Made by a program: the position numbers and the translations under genes | In this document: in pieces, positions 9,449-19,337 of the stretch | Layout: every line of letters starts with the position of its first letter | Numbering within the stretch: the first letter of the stretch is position 1 | NCBI GenBank assembly: GCA_937957975.1 | Contig: CALFFK010000057.1 | Location: 1-62,694 of the forward strand | Origin: an uncultured Neomegalonema sp. | GTDB taxonomy: Bacteria > Pseudomonadota > Alphaproteobacteria > Rhodobacterales > Rhodobacteraceae | Direction: 5' to 3' | Length of the DNA: 62,694 bases | Notes under the pieces: model-generated | Database searches by the model: none | Seen by the model: the letters and a program-made list of their open reading frames with translations, nothing else | What the model was told of the DNA's origin: nothing

Positions 9449-12400
9449 TGTTCGAGCCGAAAACCGGGCCGCGCGTTTTCAACATTCCGATGGGTACGGG
9501 ATTCGGCATCGCGCTGGCGCAAGGGCTTTTCAAGCGGCTGGATGCAAACGATCCGCTGGCAATGGCGCGGGTGACAATCTATGCGCCGAACCGGCGCGGG
9601 GCGCGAACGATCTCGGATGCGCTGGTGGATGAAGCGGAGGGCAAGCCCATCCTCGCGCCGCGCGTTTTGACGCTGGGTGATATTGATTCGCTGGACGGAG
9701 TTGGAGCGGATCTACCACCCGCGATTCATCCAACCGAGCGGTTGCTGGCGCTGACGCGACTGGTGCGGGGAATGGCCGAGGTTGCACCGCAATTGGTGCA
9801 GGAAGCGACAGCGGTGGCGCTGGCTGGCGACCTGACACAATTACTGGATCAGACCCATGAGGAACGGTTGTCGCTGGACGATTTGCGCCAGCTTGCGCCA
9901 GAGGATCATGCGGAACATTGGTCAAAGACGCTTACTTTCCTGAATATCCTGCGCGAGGCTTGGCCCGCGCATCTTGAGGCGAGAGGGTTGATGGACCCGG
10001 TCGCGCGGCGGGCGGCAGTGATCGAACGACAGATTGCGTTATGGCAGAAGAATCCACCGAAAGACCCGATAATCGTGGCCGGGTCCACGGGCAGCAAGGG
10101 CATCAGTGCGGAACTGATGGTGGCCGTCGCAAACCTGCCGCAAGGGGCCGTGATCCTGCCGGGAGTGGATCGACACAGTGATTTCACGACATTCAAAAGC
10201 CTGCGCGACGGGATCGAACAGAAGGGCGAACCGGATCATCCACAGGCAGGGCTATCGAGGCTGCTGGAGCGGCTGGGTGGGCGCGAAGGAGCATTGTCAC
10301 GGGACGATGTGCCGGATTGGGCAGGGCAAGCCGGACGGCGCGCGCGATTCCTGAGCGTGGCAATGCGCCCTGCCCCGGTGACAGATAGCTGGCTGGCGGA
10401 GCGGGAAAAGATCGCGGCGGAAGCATCAGATGCCCTAGATGGCGTGGCGCTGATCGAAACGGAGACGCCGCAGGAGGAAGCACTGGCGATTGCCGTGGCA
10501 ATGCGCGAGACGCTGGAAACTCCAGGGCGGAATGTCGCGCTGGTAACAACAGACAGGAACCTGTCGCGGCGGGTTTCATCGGCGCTGCAACGCTGGGGCA
10601 TTCGGGCGGATGATTCAGGCGGTGTACCACTGGGCCTGACGCCACCGGGGTTGTTCCTGTCATTGTTGGCTGATGAGGTGTTCTGCGGTGAGCAGGTCTT
10701 GTCCGGTGATCCGGTACGGTTTTTGGCGTTACTGAAAAACCCCCTTTGCAAGCTGGGCTATGGGGCAGCAGAGCATCTGCGCCATGTGCGGTGGATCGAA
10801 CGGTGGGCGCTACGCGCTGATGGGCGAAAGCACCAACCGACCGGAGCCGATCTTGATGCCATCGAGGTGATTCTGAAGGATTACGAAGCGACAGCAACCC
10901 TTGAATGGCTGGGGCGGTTGCGGGCAGTGCTGGAGCCGTTCCACGCGCTGCGCGGCAAGAACGTCGATTTTGGCGAGGCCATAGGGCTGCTACGCAGGGC
11001 CGCAGAAGCGATGGCCGCAACAGGCAAAGGCGACGAGGCACTGTGGGCGCAAGCCAATGGCGAAGCCGCACGGGCCTTTATGGACGATCTGGCCGAACAC
11101 GCCCACGCATTGGGCGACGTGGATTCAGGCGCAATCCCGATGCTGTTAGGCGGCTTGATGGCAGGCAAAAGCGCGCGCGCACCCTATGGCCAGCATCCGC
11201 GCGTGGCGATCTACGGGACGTTGGAAGCACGGACACAGCGGGCCGACCGCATGATCCTCGGCGGGCTGAACGAAAATAGCTGGCCGCGCTTGCCCGACCC
11301 CGACCCATGGATGAGCCGGGCAATGCGGCAAGCCTTTGGGCTGCCCTCACTGGAGCGGCGGTTGGGGCTGTCAGCCCATGATTTTCAACAGGCATTCTCT
11401 GCGGATGACGTAATCCTGACCCGTGCGCGCAAGGCCGATGGTGCGCCAACCGTGCCGTCACGGTGGTTACAGCGGATGATAACGCTGTTGGGGGCCGAAG
11501 AAGGCAAGGGCTACGCGCCGGAGGCACTTGCGCGAATGAAGGCGGAAGGGACGCGGGTTTACCGGATGACGCTGGGGATGGACGAGCCGGATGGCGCGGC
11601 AAAACCCTGCGAGCGCCCTCGTGCTGCGCCACCCGTGGCTACACGCCCCACACGCCTGTCAGTAACGGAAGTGGAGACGCTGATCCGCGATCCTTATGCG
11701 ATCTATGCCAGGCATGTGCTGAAGTTGAAGCCAGTCGCCTCGCTGGTGCCGGAGCCGGACACCAGAACGCGAGGGCAGATCATGCATTCCATCGTGGAAG
11801 AGTTCGTGAAAGCGACGCAGCATTCCTGGCCCGTGGAAGACCCGCACGCATTGTTTGATGAAATCGCCGGGGAGGCTTTGAAAACCATCGACGGCTGGCC
11901 AAGCTATCAGGCGTTCTATCGTGCCCGCGCCGAGCGGGTGGGGCCGTGGTTCGTGGATAGCGAAACGGCGCGGCGGGAGGCGTTGCAAACGCCAATCCTG
12001 TTGGAAGCTGATGGGGAGATTGTATTCGACGTGCCGGGGTTGGGGCCGTTCACCCTACGCGCGCGGGTGGACCGGATCGACCTGACGGAAGCGGCAACCT
12101 ACACGGTCTATGATTACAAGGGGGCGAGCGGGCCGACGAACGAGCAGGTGCAGGTCGGGTATGCACAGCAATTGCCACTACAAGGGGCGATGGTGGCCAA
12201 AGGGGCTTTCGATGTACCTGCACGGCCCGTGGGCGGCCTTGAATATATCAGGCTGATGGGCGGGGCGACGCCGGGGGCAGAGGTATCCATTGAGGAACCG
12301 GAAGCACTGGTAGACAAGGCGCTGGAACGGCTGACAATGTTGCTGGCCTCCTATGCCATTGAGGAACAGGAATATGTATCGCAGGCGATGCCCGAAACCG

Positions 12401-12462
12401 TGATCTGGGAGGGGGATTACGATCATCTCGCGCGGGTTGGGGAATGGGAGGAGCAACGATGA
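9448..12462 (+). CDS. addB: AddB, double-strand break repair subunit
   Basis: 1004-residue protein of the alphaproteobacterial AddB type, partner of AddA in the helicase-nuclease that resects double-strand ends for RecA loading. The N-terminal half has a degenerate helicase core with A-P-N-R-R-G-A-R near the start in place of a classical Walker A, as usual for this subgroup. The C-terminal nuclease domain keeps the PD-(D/E)xK pattern in V-Y-D-Y-K-G-A-S-G, near residue 890. Adjacent addA and the overlapping start and stop codons confirm the pair. Its place behind tsaE-amgK and murU is typical. The name is secure from synteny and the nuclease motif. Confidence 0.92.
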   Translation: MFEPKTGPRVFNIPMGTGFGIALAQGLFKRLDANDPLAMARVTIYAPNRRGARTISDALVDEAEGKPILAPRVLTLGDIDSLDGVGADLPPAIHPTERLLALTRLVRGMAEVAPQLVQEATAVALAGDLTQLLDQTHEERLSLDDLRQLAPEDHAEHWSKTLTFLNILREAWPAHLEARGLMDPVARRAAVIERQIALWQKNPPKDPIIVAGSTGSKGISAELMVAVANLPQGAVILPGVDRHSDFTTFKSLRDGIEQKGEPDHPQAGLSRLLERLGGREGALSRDDVPDWAGQAGRRARFLSVAMRPAPVTDSWLAEREKIAAEASDALDGVALIETETPQEEALAIAVAMRETLETPGRNVALVTTDRNLSRRVSSALQRWGIRADDSGGVPLGLTPPGLFLSLLADEVFCGEQVLSGDPVRFLALLKNPLCKLGYGAAEHLRHVRWIERWALRADGRKHQPTGADLDAIEVILKDYEATATLEWLGRLRAVLEPFHALRGKNVDFGEAIGLLRRAAEAMAATGKGDEALWAQANGEAARAFMDDLAEHAHALGDVDSGAIPMLLGGLMAGKSARAPYGQHPRVAIYGTLEARTQRADRMILGGLNENSWPRLPDPDPWMSRAMRQAFGLPSLERRLGLSAHDFQQAFSADDVILTRARKADGAPTVPSRWLQRMITLLGAEEGKGYAPEALARMKAEGTRVYRMTLGMDEPDGAAKPCERPRAAPPVATRPTRLSVTEVETLIRDPYAIYARHVLKLKPVASLVPEPDTRTRGQIMHSIVEEFVKATQHSWPVEDPHALFDEIAGEALKTIDGWPSYQAFYRARAERVGPWFVDSETARREALQTPILLEADGEIVFDVPGLGPFTLRARVDRIDLTEAATYTVYDYKGASGPTNEQVQVGYAQQLPLQGAMVAKGAFDVPARPVGGLEYIRLMGGATPGAEVSIEEPEALVDKALERLTMLLASYAIEEQEYVSQAMPETVIWEGDYDHLARVGEWEEQR

Positions 12463-15400
12463 GCGCCGATGCAGCCCTCGATCCCGGCATCCCGCAGGGC
12501 GAAGCATCAGACCCGCAAGCGTCTGCATGGGTGACGGCCAATGCAGGGTCGGGCAAGACAAAAGTGCTGATCGACCGGGTAGCCCGGCTGCTGTTGGGAT
12601 ATGAAGGGGCCGCACCGGACCCGTCGCGCATCCTGTGCCTGACCTTCACGAAAGCCGCCGCCGCGAATATGCAAAACAAGCTGTTCGCGCAGCTTGGAAG
12701 CTGGGCATTGATGGAGGATGACGCCCTTCAAGGGGAGTTACATAAACTTGGTGCAGGCAAAACGGCGGATTTGAAAGGCGCGCGGCGGTTATTTGCCCAG
12801 GCGCTGGAAACACCCGGTGGGCTGAAAATCCAGACGATCCATGCATTCTGCGAGAGTCTGTTACGGCGCTTTCCGCTGGAGGCGGGGCTATCACCCCACT
12901 TCGCGCAAATTGATGATACCGAAGTCGAAGCCCTGCATAGCGAAGCACTCGATCATGTTCTGACGCGGGCCAATGAGGGAGATGATCCGGTACTGGCCGA
13001 AGCGGTGGACCGGGTGGTCCATGAAGGGCAGGAATTCGGCATCCGCAAGCTGGTCCCGGAAGTCGTAAAAAAGCGGACAGTGTTTGAAGGACCGGCAGCA
13101 GACCTGATCGCAGCGATGCAGGCGGCACTGGGCGTCGAGGTCGGGGACACCGAGGATAAGGCACTTGCGGAGTTCTTCACCGGGACGCCGATTGCCGATG
13201 TGAAAGCGTTGGCCGGGGCATTCCGCAATGGCGGAGCGCGGGAGCAGAAGGCGGCCACCGATATGGCCCCGTTGCTGCAAAGCGATCTCATGCGGGACTG
13301 GATGCAAGCGCTCGCGTTGGCGGTCTTTACCCAAAAGGGCGAGCCGAAGAAAATCGGGAAAGGGTTTCCAACCAAAGCACTTGTCGAAGCGCATCCCGAC
13401 CTTGCCGACAGGATCGCGCGATTTCAGGAACGACTGACATTGCTACAGGCACGACTGACGGCGCTGGGCGCAGCGGATCGGTCGCAGCATATGATCGTCT
13501 TCGCCAAAGCGATTCTCGAAGAAGTGGATACACTGAAAAGCGCGACCGATGGGCTGGATTTCGATGATCTGATCCGGCGGGCCGGAGCATTGCTGGGCGA
13601 CAGCGAAGCAAGCGCATGGGTACGCTACAAGCTGGATGGCGGGGTCGATCATATTCTTGTCGATGAGGCGCAAGACACCTCGCCCGAACAATGGAAGGTG
13701 ATCTCGGCTATTGCCGAAGAGTTTTTCGTGGGCAGCGGCGCACGGGAAGTGAATCGGACGCTGTTCGTCGTGGGGGACGAGAAACAGTCAATCTTCAGTT
13801 TTCAGGGCGCGGTACCAGAGGAACTGGAACGGGTGAGAGAACGATTCCGGGAGTTGGTAGGTGGCACGGATAAGCCGCTGCGTGAACCAGAACTCTTGCA
13901 TTCATTCCGCTCGGCGCCTGCGATTTTGACGCTGGTGGACAAGGTTTTTGCGAACCCACTGGCGGCGAAGGGGCTGAACGCAGAAAACGCATCACCTGAG
14001 CATCTACCCTTCCGGTCGAACGCACCGGGGCGGGTGGAGTTCTGGCCCCCCATCGGAAAGCTGGAAGCCGAGGAACCACCAGATTGGTGGGAACCTGTGG
14101 ATATGCCGTCGCAGGAAGCTCCTGAATTGCGGTTGGCACGGGGAATCGTGGAGCGGATCGCGGAATGGCTGGACCCTGAAAGCAAAACACGGCTACGCGG
14201 GCGGCGCATCCGGGCTGGCGACATTCTCGTACTGGTGCGCACGCGCGGCACGTTTGCCGAGGCGTTGATTCGGCTGCTGAAAGGTCGTGGGCTGCCGGTG
14301 GCGGGCAAGGACCGGATGCGACTGAACGAGCAATTGGTCGTGCGCGACTTGCTGGCGCTGGCGCGGTTTGCGCTGCTGACCGACGATGACCTGACGCTGG
14401 CGACTGTGCTGCGCTCGCCGCTGGTCGGTCTGTCAGAGGACGCACTGTTCACACTGGCCCATGAACGCAAGGGGCGGCTGTGGGCGGCGCTTCATGCGCG
14501 GCGGGAAGAAGCGGCATATGCCGACGCCTGGGCATTGCTTGATGATATGCAGGGTCGGGCGGATTTTCTGCGGCCCTATGATTTTCTGGAGCGCGTCCTG
14601 ACCCATCACGGCGGGCGCCGGCGATTGCTCGACCGGCTGGGGGTGCAGGCGGCAGACCCTATCGACGAATTGCTGTCGCAAGCCCTCGATTTCGAAACAC
14701 GGGGGATTCCGACCTTACAGGGCTTCATCGCACGGATTGAGGAATCAACCGTCGAGATCAAGCGAGAGATGGAGCAGGGGCGCGACGAAATCCGGGTAAT
14801 GACCGTGCATGGCTCAAAAGGTCTGGAAGCGAATGTGGTGTTCATGCCCGATATTTGCGGCTTGCCGAGGGCTGGGGCGGATGACCGGGTTTATACGGTA
14901 GAAGGCGGGCCGGTCTGGGCGCCGGGGGCAGGAACGGCCCCTGCACCCGTGAAGGCAATGCGCGAGGCAAAGCGGGAACGCGATCTGGAGGAGTATCGGC
15001 GGCTTCTTTATGTTGGCATGACACGCGCAAAAGACCATCTGGTGCTGTGCGGCTGGCACGGCAAGGATGCCGACAAGGAAGACCGGGTCAGTGCCGATAG
15101 CTGGGCGGCGCTGGTACGCGAAGCGTTCGGGGAGGGCGCAACCGAAGGGCCGACACCGCTGCGCAATGCTGCGAACGAGCCGGTAATCGCACAGATTTTC
15201 GAGACAGATGGCGATGAAATGCTGGAGGAGGATGGCCCCGGCGAGGATATTCTTGCACCATTGGCGATGGACGAGGCGCTGTTACGGCCCCCGCCGATCG
15301 AGGGGAGTGCGCCAGTTCCGGTCGCGCCCTCACGGGTCGGGGCGGGGGATGCCGAACCGTTCGTACCAAAACCCCAGCCAAGCGAGAACGAGGATGCGGA

Positions 15401-15923
15401 CCCTCCTCTCTCCTCTGCCGAACGGGGGACGGCATTGCACCTGTTGCTGGAACGGCTGGCCGGGGTCGCACCGGAAGAACGCGAAGCCGTGGCGCAGGGA
15501 ATGCCGGAGGCGGTGGAACCAGAACTGATCGCCCCTGCGCTTACGGTGCTGGAAAACCCTGATTTCGCGTGGATGTTTGGCCCCGGCTCAATGGCGGAAG
15601 TGCCGGTGCAAGGGCCAGTTTCGGCGCTTGGTGGACGTGCGATCCTTGGAACCATCGACCGGCTGGTTGTGGCCGATGACGCCGTGCATGTGGTGGACTT
15701 CAAAAGTGGCAGGCCACCCAAGGACGTGCCGATGCCGTATCGGCGGCAATTGGCGCTATACCGCGCGGCCCTTGCCGATATTTTTCCGGGGCGGGAAATC
15801 CATGCACACCTGGTGTGGATCGACGCAAACCGGGCGGAGCGGGTGGCAGATAACTTGCTGGATGAAGCATTGGCCGGGATGCTGGCGGATGGATCGCTGG
15901 AGGTCCCAGTGGAGCGGGGATGA
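12459..15923 (+). CDS. addA: AddA, UvrD-family helicase-nuclease
   Basis: ATP-dependent DNA helicase and nuclease subunit of AddAB, about 1154 residues. Walker A is T-A-N-A-G-S-G-K-T-K near residue 25, and motif II is L-V-D-E-A-Q-D-T-S near residue 398. V-G-D-E-K-Q-S-I-F-S-F and T-V-H-G-S-K-G-L-E are further SF1 motifs. The C-terminal nuclease carries V-V-D-F-K-S-G-R-P and a downstream Q-L-A-L-Y. I chose ATG 12459 because it overlaps the addB stop (ATGA) and has GGGAGGAG five bases upstream; an ATG 15 bases earlier is less well placed. Functions with AddB in recombination repair. Confidence 0.95.
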   Translation: MSADAALDPGIPQGEASDPQASAWVTANAGSGKTKVLIDRVARLLLGYEGAAPDPSRILCLTFTKAAAANMQNKLFAQLGSWALMEDDALQGELHKLGAGKTADLKGARRLFAQALETPGGLKIQTIHAFCESLLRRFPLEAGLSPHFAQIDDTEVEALHSEALDHVLTRANEGDDPVLAEAVDRVVHEGQEFGIRKLVPEVVKKRTVFEGPAADLIAAMQAALGVEVGDTEDKALAEFFTGTPIADVKALAGAFRNGGAREQKAATDMAPLLQSDLMRDWMQALALAVFTQKGEPKKIGKGFPTKALVEAHPDLADRIARFQERLTLLQARLTALGAADRSQHMIVFAKAILEEVDTLKSATDGLDFDDLIRRAGALLGDSEASAWVRYKLDGGVDHILVDEAQDTSPEQWKVISAIAEEFFVGSGAREVNRTLFVVGDEKQSIFSFQGAVPEELERVRERFRELVGGTDKPLREPELLHSFRSAPAILTLVDKVFANPLAAKGLNAENASPEHLPFRSNAPGRVEFWPPIGKLEAEEPPDWWEPVDMPSQEAPELRLARGIVERIAEWLDPESKTRLRGRRIRAGDILVLVRTRGTFAEALIRLLKGRGLPVAGKDRMRLNEQLVVRDLLALARFALLTDDDLTLATVLRSPLVGLSEDALFTLAHERKGRLWAALHARREEAAYADAWALLDDMQGRADFLRPYDFLERVLTHHGGRRRLLDRLGVQAADPIDELLSQALDFETRGIPTLQGFIARIEESTVEIKREMEQGRDEIRVMTVHGSKGLEANVVFMPDICGLPRAGADDRVYTVEGGPVWAPGAGTAPAPVKAMREAKRERDLEEYRRLLYVGMTRAKDHLVLCGWHGKDADKEDRVSADSWAALVREAFGEGATEGPTPLRNAANEPVIAQIFETDGDEMLEEDGPGEDILAPLAMDEALLRPPPIEGSAPVPVAPSRVGAGDAEPFVPKPQPSENEDADPPLSSAERGTALHLLLERLAGVAPEEREAVAQGMPEAVEPELIAPALTVLENPDFAWMFGPGSMAEVPVQGPVSALGGRAILGTIDRLVVADDAVHVVDFKSGRPPKDVPMPYRRQLALYRAALADIFPGREIHAHLVWIDANRAERVADNLLDEALAGMLADGSLEVPVERG

Positions 15924-16007
15924 AATGCAAAATAAGCGCGTGGTTGATTTTCGCCTCCCGCATCCCTAGCTTCCGATCTCCCAATAAGGCCAGCAAGGAG
16001 AACACCG

Positions 16008-16328
16008 ATGGCGCTCAAAGAGGTATCCGACGCGAGTTTCGAAGCCGATGTCCTGAAGTCGGACAAGCCGGTCGTCGTGGATTTCTGGGCCGAATGGTGC
16101 GGACCCTGCAAACAGATCGCTCCGGCGCTGGAGGAGATTGAGGCAGAAATGGGCGATAAAGTCACCATCGCGAAGGTGAATATCGACGACAGCCCGAATA
16201 CGCCCTCGCAATATGGCGTGCGGGGTATCCCAACGCTGATGATGTTCAAAAACGGCGAGTTAATCGATTCTCGCACTGGCGCGCTGCCCAAGGGCCGCAT
16301 CGTTGAGTGGATCAACGAGAACTCCTGA
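16008..16328 (+). CDS. trxA: thioredoxin 1
   Basis: Small cytoplasmic dithiol-disulfide oxidoreductase, 106 residues, the usual length. The active site W-C-G-P-C lies near residues 30-34, within the classical F-W-A-E-W context, and the cis-proline is in the segment R-G-I-P-T-L. A strong AAGGAG precedes the ATG by 8 bases. It follows addA by 84 bases, an order seen in other alphaproteobacteria, and is closed by a strong terminator, so it is the last gene of this run. Confidence 0.97.
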   Translation: MALKEVSDASFEADVLKSDKPVVVDFWAEWCGPCKQIAPALEEIEAEMGDKVTIAKVNIDDSPNTPSQYGVRGIPTLMMFKNGELIDSRTGALPKGRIVEWINENS

Positions 16329-16347
16329 CAACGATTGATTAATCAGT

Positions 16348-16375
16348 AAAAACTCCGCTTCCAGGCGGGGTTTTT
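16348..16375. terminator. bidirectional Rho-independent terminator between trxA and pyrF
   Basis: An 11-bp stem (AAAAACTCCGC paired with GCGGGGTTTTT, one G-U) with a 6-base loop is flanked by A5 on one side and T5 on the other, so it can work in both directions. It sits 20 bases past the trxA stop and 10 bases past the pyrF stop on the other strand. Confidence 0.92.
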
Positions 16376-16384
16376 ACCTGTGGA

Positions 16385-17107
16385 TCATCCAGCCATTGCC
16401 GCGATCTCGGTCTGAATACTCTCTGCCGCCGCTTTTGGGTCGTTAGCTTGCCAGATCGGTCTGCCGACGACGATATGATCGGCCCCGGCGAGGATGGCAG
16501 CTTTCGGTGTCTCAACACGTTTTTGATCGCCAAGGGCCGCTCCAGCGGGGCGCACGCCGGGGGTGACGATCAGGCGGCCCGACGCTTCTGGCAATGCACG
16601 GATCGCTGCCGCTTCCTTCGGGGAGGCAATGATACCGTCGGCTCCGGCTATAAAAGCACGTCGCGCGCGCTCCACACCGAGCACACCAACCTCGCCTTCA
16701 ACAATCATACCGTCATCCAGATCACTACGGTCTAATGAGGTGAGGATTGTCACGGCAAGGATTTTCAAGCTCGCTTCCCCCCTGCCCCGCACCGCCGCAC
16801 GCACCACATGGGGATCACCATGGACGGTGAGGAAATCATGGCCAAATTCAGCGATGCCCCGCACCGCTGCCTCAACAGTCGCGCCAATATCGAACAGCTT
16901 GAGGTCGATGAAGGTGCGATTGCCCTTTTCCTTCAACTCGTTCGCGAGGGCAAACCCACCACCGGTCAGCATTCCAAGACCGATCTTATAGAACCCGACC
17001 GCGTCGCCCAGTCGCTCCGCCATATCCAGGCCGGCGACAGCATGGGGCAAGTCGAGCGCCACGATCAAACGGTCGCGGGTCGCAATGGAGTTGGCGGCAT
17101 CGGTCAT
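16385..17107 (-). CDS. pyrF: orotidine 5'-phosphate decarboxylase
   Basis: Last enzyme of de novo UMP synthesis: it decarboxylates OMP to UMP in the cytoplasm. About 240 residues, the normal length for the bacterial short form. The catalytic motif D-L-K-L-F-D-I (DxKxxD) is present, as are the N-terminal V-A-L-D-L-P strand and a C-terminal V-V-G-R-P-I phosphate-binding turn. I chose ATG 17107 from protein length and family alignment; the open frame continues upstream without family-like sequence. It stands alone and converges with trxA. Confidence 0.95.
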   Translation of the reverse strand: MTDAANSIATRDRLIVALDLPHAVAGLDMAERLGDAVGFYKIGLGMLTGGGFALANELKEKGNRTFIDLKLFDIGATVEAAVRGIAEFGHDFLTVHGDPHVVRAAVRGRGEASLKILAVTILTSLDRSDLDDGMIVEGEVGVLGVERARRAFIAGADGIIASPKEAAAIRALPEASGRLIVTPGVRPAGAALGDQKRVETPKAAILAGADHIVVGRPIWQANDPKAAAESIQTEIAAMAG

Positions 17108-17203
17108 AGTGGGTTCCCTGAGAAAAAGCCGGTTTCCCTTTGGAATCCGCGCATAAACCGATATGTAGCCCCCCAAGACCACACCACGCAAAAGGAAAGA
17201 CCG

Positions 17204-18133
17204 ATGTCCTTCTTCCGAGTTCTGCTCGCCCTCCTGATCTCCGGGGGCATCGCTTATGGTTTATATCGTGCCGTCGATGGCCAGGGCGTCGAACGCGTCG
17301 TCGAGGCCGTTCGCACCGAAATCGAGGAACCCAAGGGAACTTCATCCGAAGCTGAAACTGCCACATTGGCAGAGCCGGATACTCAGGCTGGAAATTCCTC
17401 CGGTACGGATACGGACGATAGCGCAGAAACGTCGGGCGAAACCGGAGAATCCGAAACCGCCGCGGCCCCGGTAGTAGAAACCGAACAACCCGCCGAGCCA
17501 AGCGAGTCGGATGTTGCCGCATCAGAGGCCGAAACGCCCGATGAAACCAACAACGGTCAGAGCGAAAACGGAGGCGAGGGCGCAACTCCCTCCGATGACA
17601 AACAGGTCGCAGCCCTTGCGAGCGAGAGCGAGAGCGAGAGCGAGAGCGAGAATAAATCAGTATCGGAGAACAACTGGGCCGCCAAGGTCGAGAGTTCAGT
17701 GAAAGCCGAGGCTGATTTGGACAAGCCCATGGTTGAAAAGACAGACCCGGATGACGGGGGCGAAAGCGAGGGTGCGGGAGCTGAAATTGCCGCCCTGCCC
17801 GCCGTACAGATCGCTGGTGCAACGTCCGATTCGGTCGATGCGCTAAAGATCGTCACAGGTGGTATGAAATATCGTGAGGCGCTGGCGACCCTGACCAATG
17901 CAGGATGGCAGCAACGCGTAGTGACTGACCGTGAAGGCGAGCCAAACGCTGCCGAAACCGCATTGCTGGAAGCGGGTTATGCAGAGCTTGAAGGCTGTCA
18001 GGGCAATGACCGCCCGATCTGTCGTTTCGAGTTCATTGATGGCCAGAAACGGATTGCCGCTGTTATTACTGCCGGAACCGGTACTGATCCAAACGTCATC
18101 GACGCTTTTCTCATGGATATTGCAGTAGAGTAA
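17204..18133 (+). CDS. membrane-anchored acidic low-complexity protein of unknown function
   Basis: Not recognised. The 309-residue product starts with one hydrophobic helix (about 3-20), after an AAAGGA site 7 bases upstream of the ATG. A long region (about 30-190) very rich in Glu, Ala, Ser, Thr and Asp follows and is probably disordered, with five consecutive Ser-Glu dipeptides near residues 140-149. The last 100 residues look folded, containing an A-L-K-I-V-T-G-G-M stretch and a later Cys pair (C-Q-G-N-D-R-P-I-C) that may form a disulfide. A periplasmic or inner-membrane-facing role is likely. The thiolase gene starts 5 bases after its stop, suggesting co-transcription, but no shared function is evident. 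Confidence 0.7.
   Translation: MSFFRVLLALLISGGIAYGLYRAVDGQGVERVVEAVRTEIEEPKGTSSEAETATLAEPDTQAGNSSGTDTDDSAETSGETGESETAAAPVVETEQPAEPSESDVAASEAETPDETNNGQSENGGEGATPSDDKQVAALASESESESESENKSVSENNWAAKVESSVKAEADLDKPMVEKTDPDDGGESEGAGAEIAALPAVQIAGATSDSVDALKIVTGGMKYREALATLTNAGWQQRVVTDREGEPNAAETALLEAGYAELEGCQGNDRPICRFEFIDGQKRIAAVITAGTGTDPNVIDAFLMDIAVE
17621..17650 (+). repeat. hexanucleotide repeat (agcgag)5 encoding Ser-Glu
   Basis: Five perfect copies of a 6-base unit lie inside the acidic protein gene. The unit keeps frame, so slippage would add or remove Ser-Glu pairs without a frameshift. Confidence 0.9.
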
Positions 18134-18138
18134 CCACC

Positions 18139-19323
18139 ATGACCGACCCAATCGTCATCGTTGCAGCGTCACGCACGCCGATGGGCGGGTTTCAAGGGGC
18201 GCTGTCGGATGCCACCGCCGCCGAGTTGGGGGCCACAGCCATTCGCGCGGCCCTTGCAGCCTCGGCCCTCCGGGCGGAGGAGATCGACGAAGTTCTGATG
18301 GGGTGCGTCCTGCCTGCCGGACAAGGACAGGCACCAGCACGACAGGCCGCGCTGGGGGCCGGATTGCCGCTATCAGTGCCATGCTCGACGCTCAACAAGA
18401 TGTGCGGGTCGGGCATGAAAACCGCCATGGTCGCAATGGACCAATTGCGCGCCGGAAACGGTCGGGTTGTCGTTGCGGGGGGCATGGAAAGTATGACCAA
18501 CGCGCCATACCTGCTGCCCACAATGCGGGGCGGGGCGCGGCTGGGTCATGCGCAGGTAGTCGATCATATGTTCCTCGACGGGCTGGAGGATGCCTATGAC
18601 CGGGGGCGTCTGATGGGAACATTCGCAGAGGATTGCGCATCACATTACCAATTCACGCGCGAGGAACAGGATAGCTATGCGCTATCGTCCCTAAGCCGCG
18701 CGTTGAAAGCGCAGGGCGAAGGGCGTTTGACGGATGAAATCGCGCCAGTGACGATCACGACCCGCAAGGGCGAGAGCATCGTGGCAGAAGACGAACAGCC
18801 AAAAACCGCGCGCCCGGACAAGATTCCAACCCTGAAACCAGCATTCCGCAAGGACGGGACAGTAACACCGGCCAATGCCTCCTCGATTTCGGATGGGGCA
18901 GCGGCACTGATCCTGATGCGGGAGTCTGACGCCAAAGCTGCGGGCGCTCCGATCCGGGCGCGGTTGCTGGCCCATGCAAGCCATGCGCAGGAGCCGGGCT
19001 GGTTCACCACAGCGCCCGTTCCGGCAATGCGGAATGTGCTGAAAACGGTCGGATGGCAGATTGGGGATGTTGATCTGTGGGAAATCAACGAGGCTTTCGC
19101 CGTTGTCCCGATGGCAGCAGAACGTGAGTTGGGAATCGACCGTGAGCGGCTAAACGTCAATGGCGGTGCCTGTGCGCTCGGCCATCCCATCGGGGCCAGC
19201 GGAACGCGCATCATCGTGACGCTGCTGCACGCGCTGGAAAAGGCGGGCAAAACCAAGGGCATTGCATCACTGTGTATCGGCGGGGGCGAAGGAACAGCGG
19301 TGGCGTTGGAAGTGGTGGGTTAA
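18139..19323 (+). CDS. acetyl-CoA C-acyltransferase (thiolase)
   Basis: Type II thiolase, 394 residues, condensing or cleaving acyl-CoA units. The catalytic residues are in place: C89 in N-K-M-C-G-S-G, H349 in G-H-P-I-G-A-S-G, and C379 in C-I-G-G-G-E-G. The full length and the G-A-C-A-L-G-H motif fit acetyl-CoA acetyltransferases (AtoB/PhaA group). No phaB or other polyhydroxyalkanoate gene lies next to it, so whether it acts in PHB synthesis, acetoacetate degradation or branched-chain catabolism is open. It follows the acidic protein gene by 5 bases. Confidence 0.92.
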   Translation: MTDPIVIVAASRTPMGGFQGALSDATAAELGATAIRAALAASALRAEEIDEVLMGCVLPAGQGQAPARQAALGAGLPLSVPCSTLNKMCGSGMKTAMVAMDQLRAGNGRVVVAGGMESMTNAPYLLPTMRGGARLGHAQVVDHMFLDGLEDAYDRGRLMGTFAEDCASHYQFTREEQDSYALSSLSRALKAQGEGRLTDEIAPVTITTRKGESIVAEDEQPKTARPDKIPTLKPAFRKDGTVTPANASSISDGAAALILMRESDAKAAGAPIRARLLAHASHAQEPGWFTTAPVPAMRNVLKTVGWQIGDVDLWEINEAFAVVPMAAERELGIDRERLNVNGGACALGHPIGASGTRIIVTLLHALEKAGKTKGIASLCIGGGEGTAVALEVVG

Positions 19324-19337
19324 GCCCCATCACCCTA

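Noticed and set aside
15008-16315. 435-codon open frame on the minus strand
   Set aside because: Antisense to addA and trxA, Ser-rich low-complexity translation, no ribosome site.
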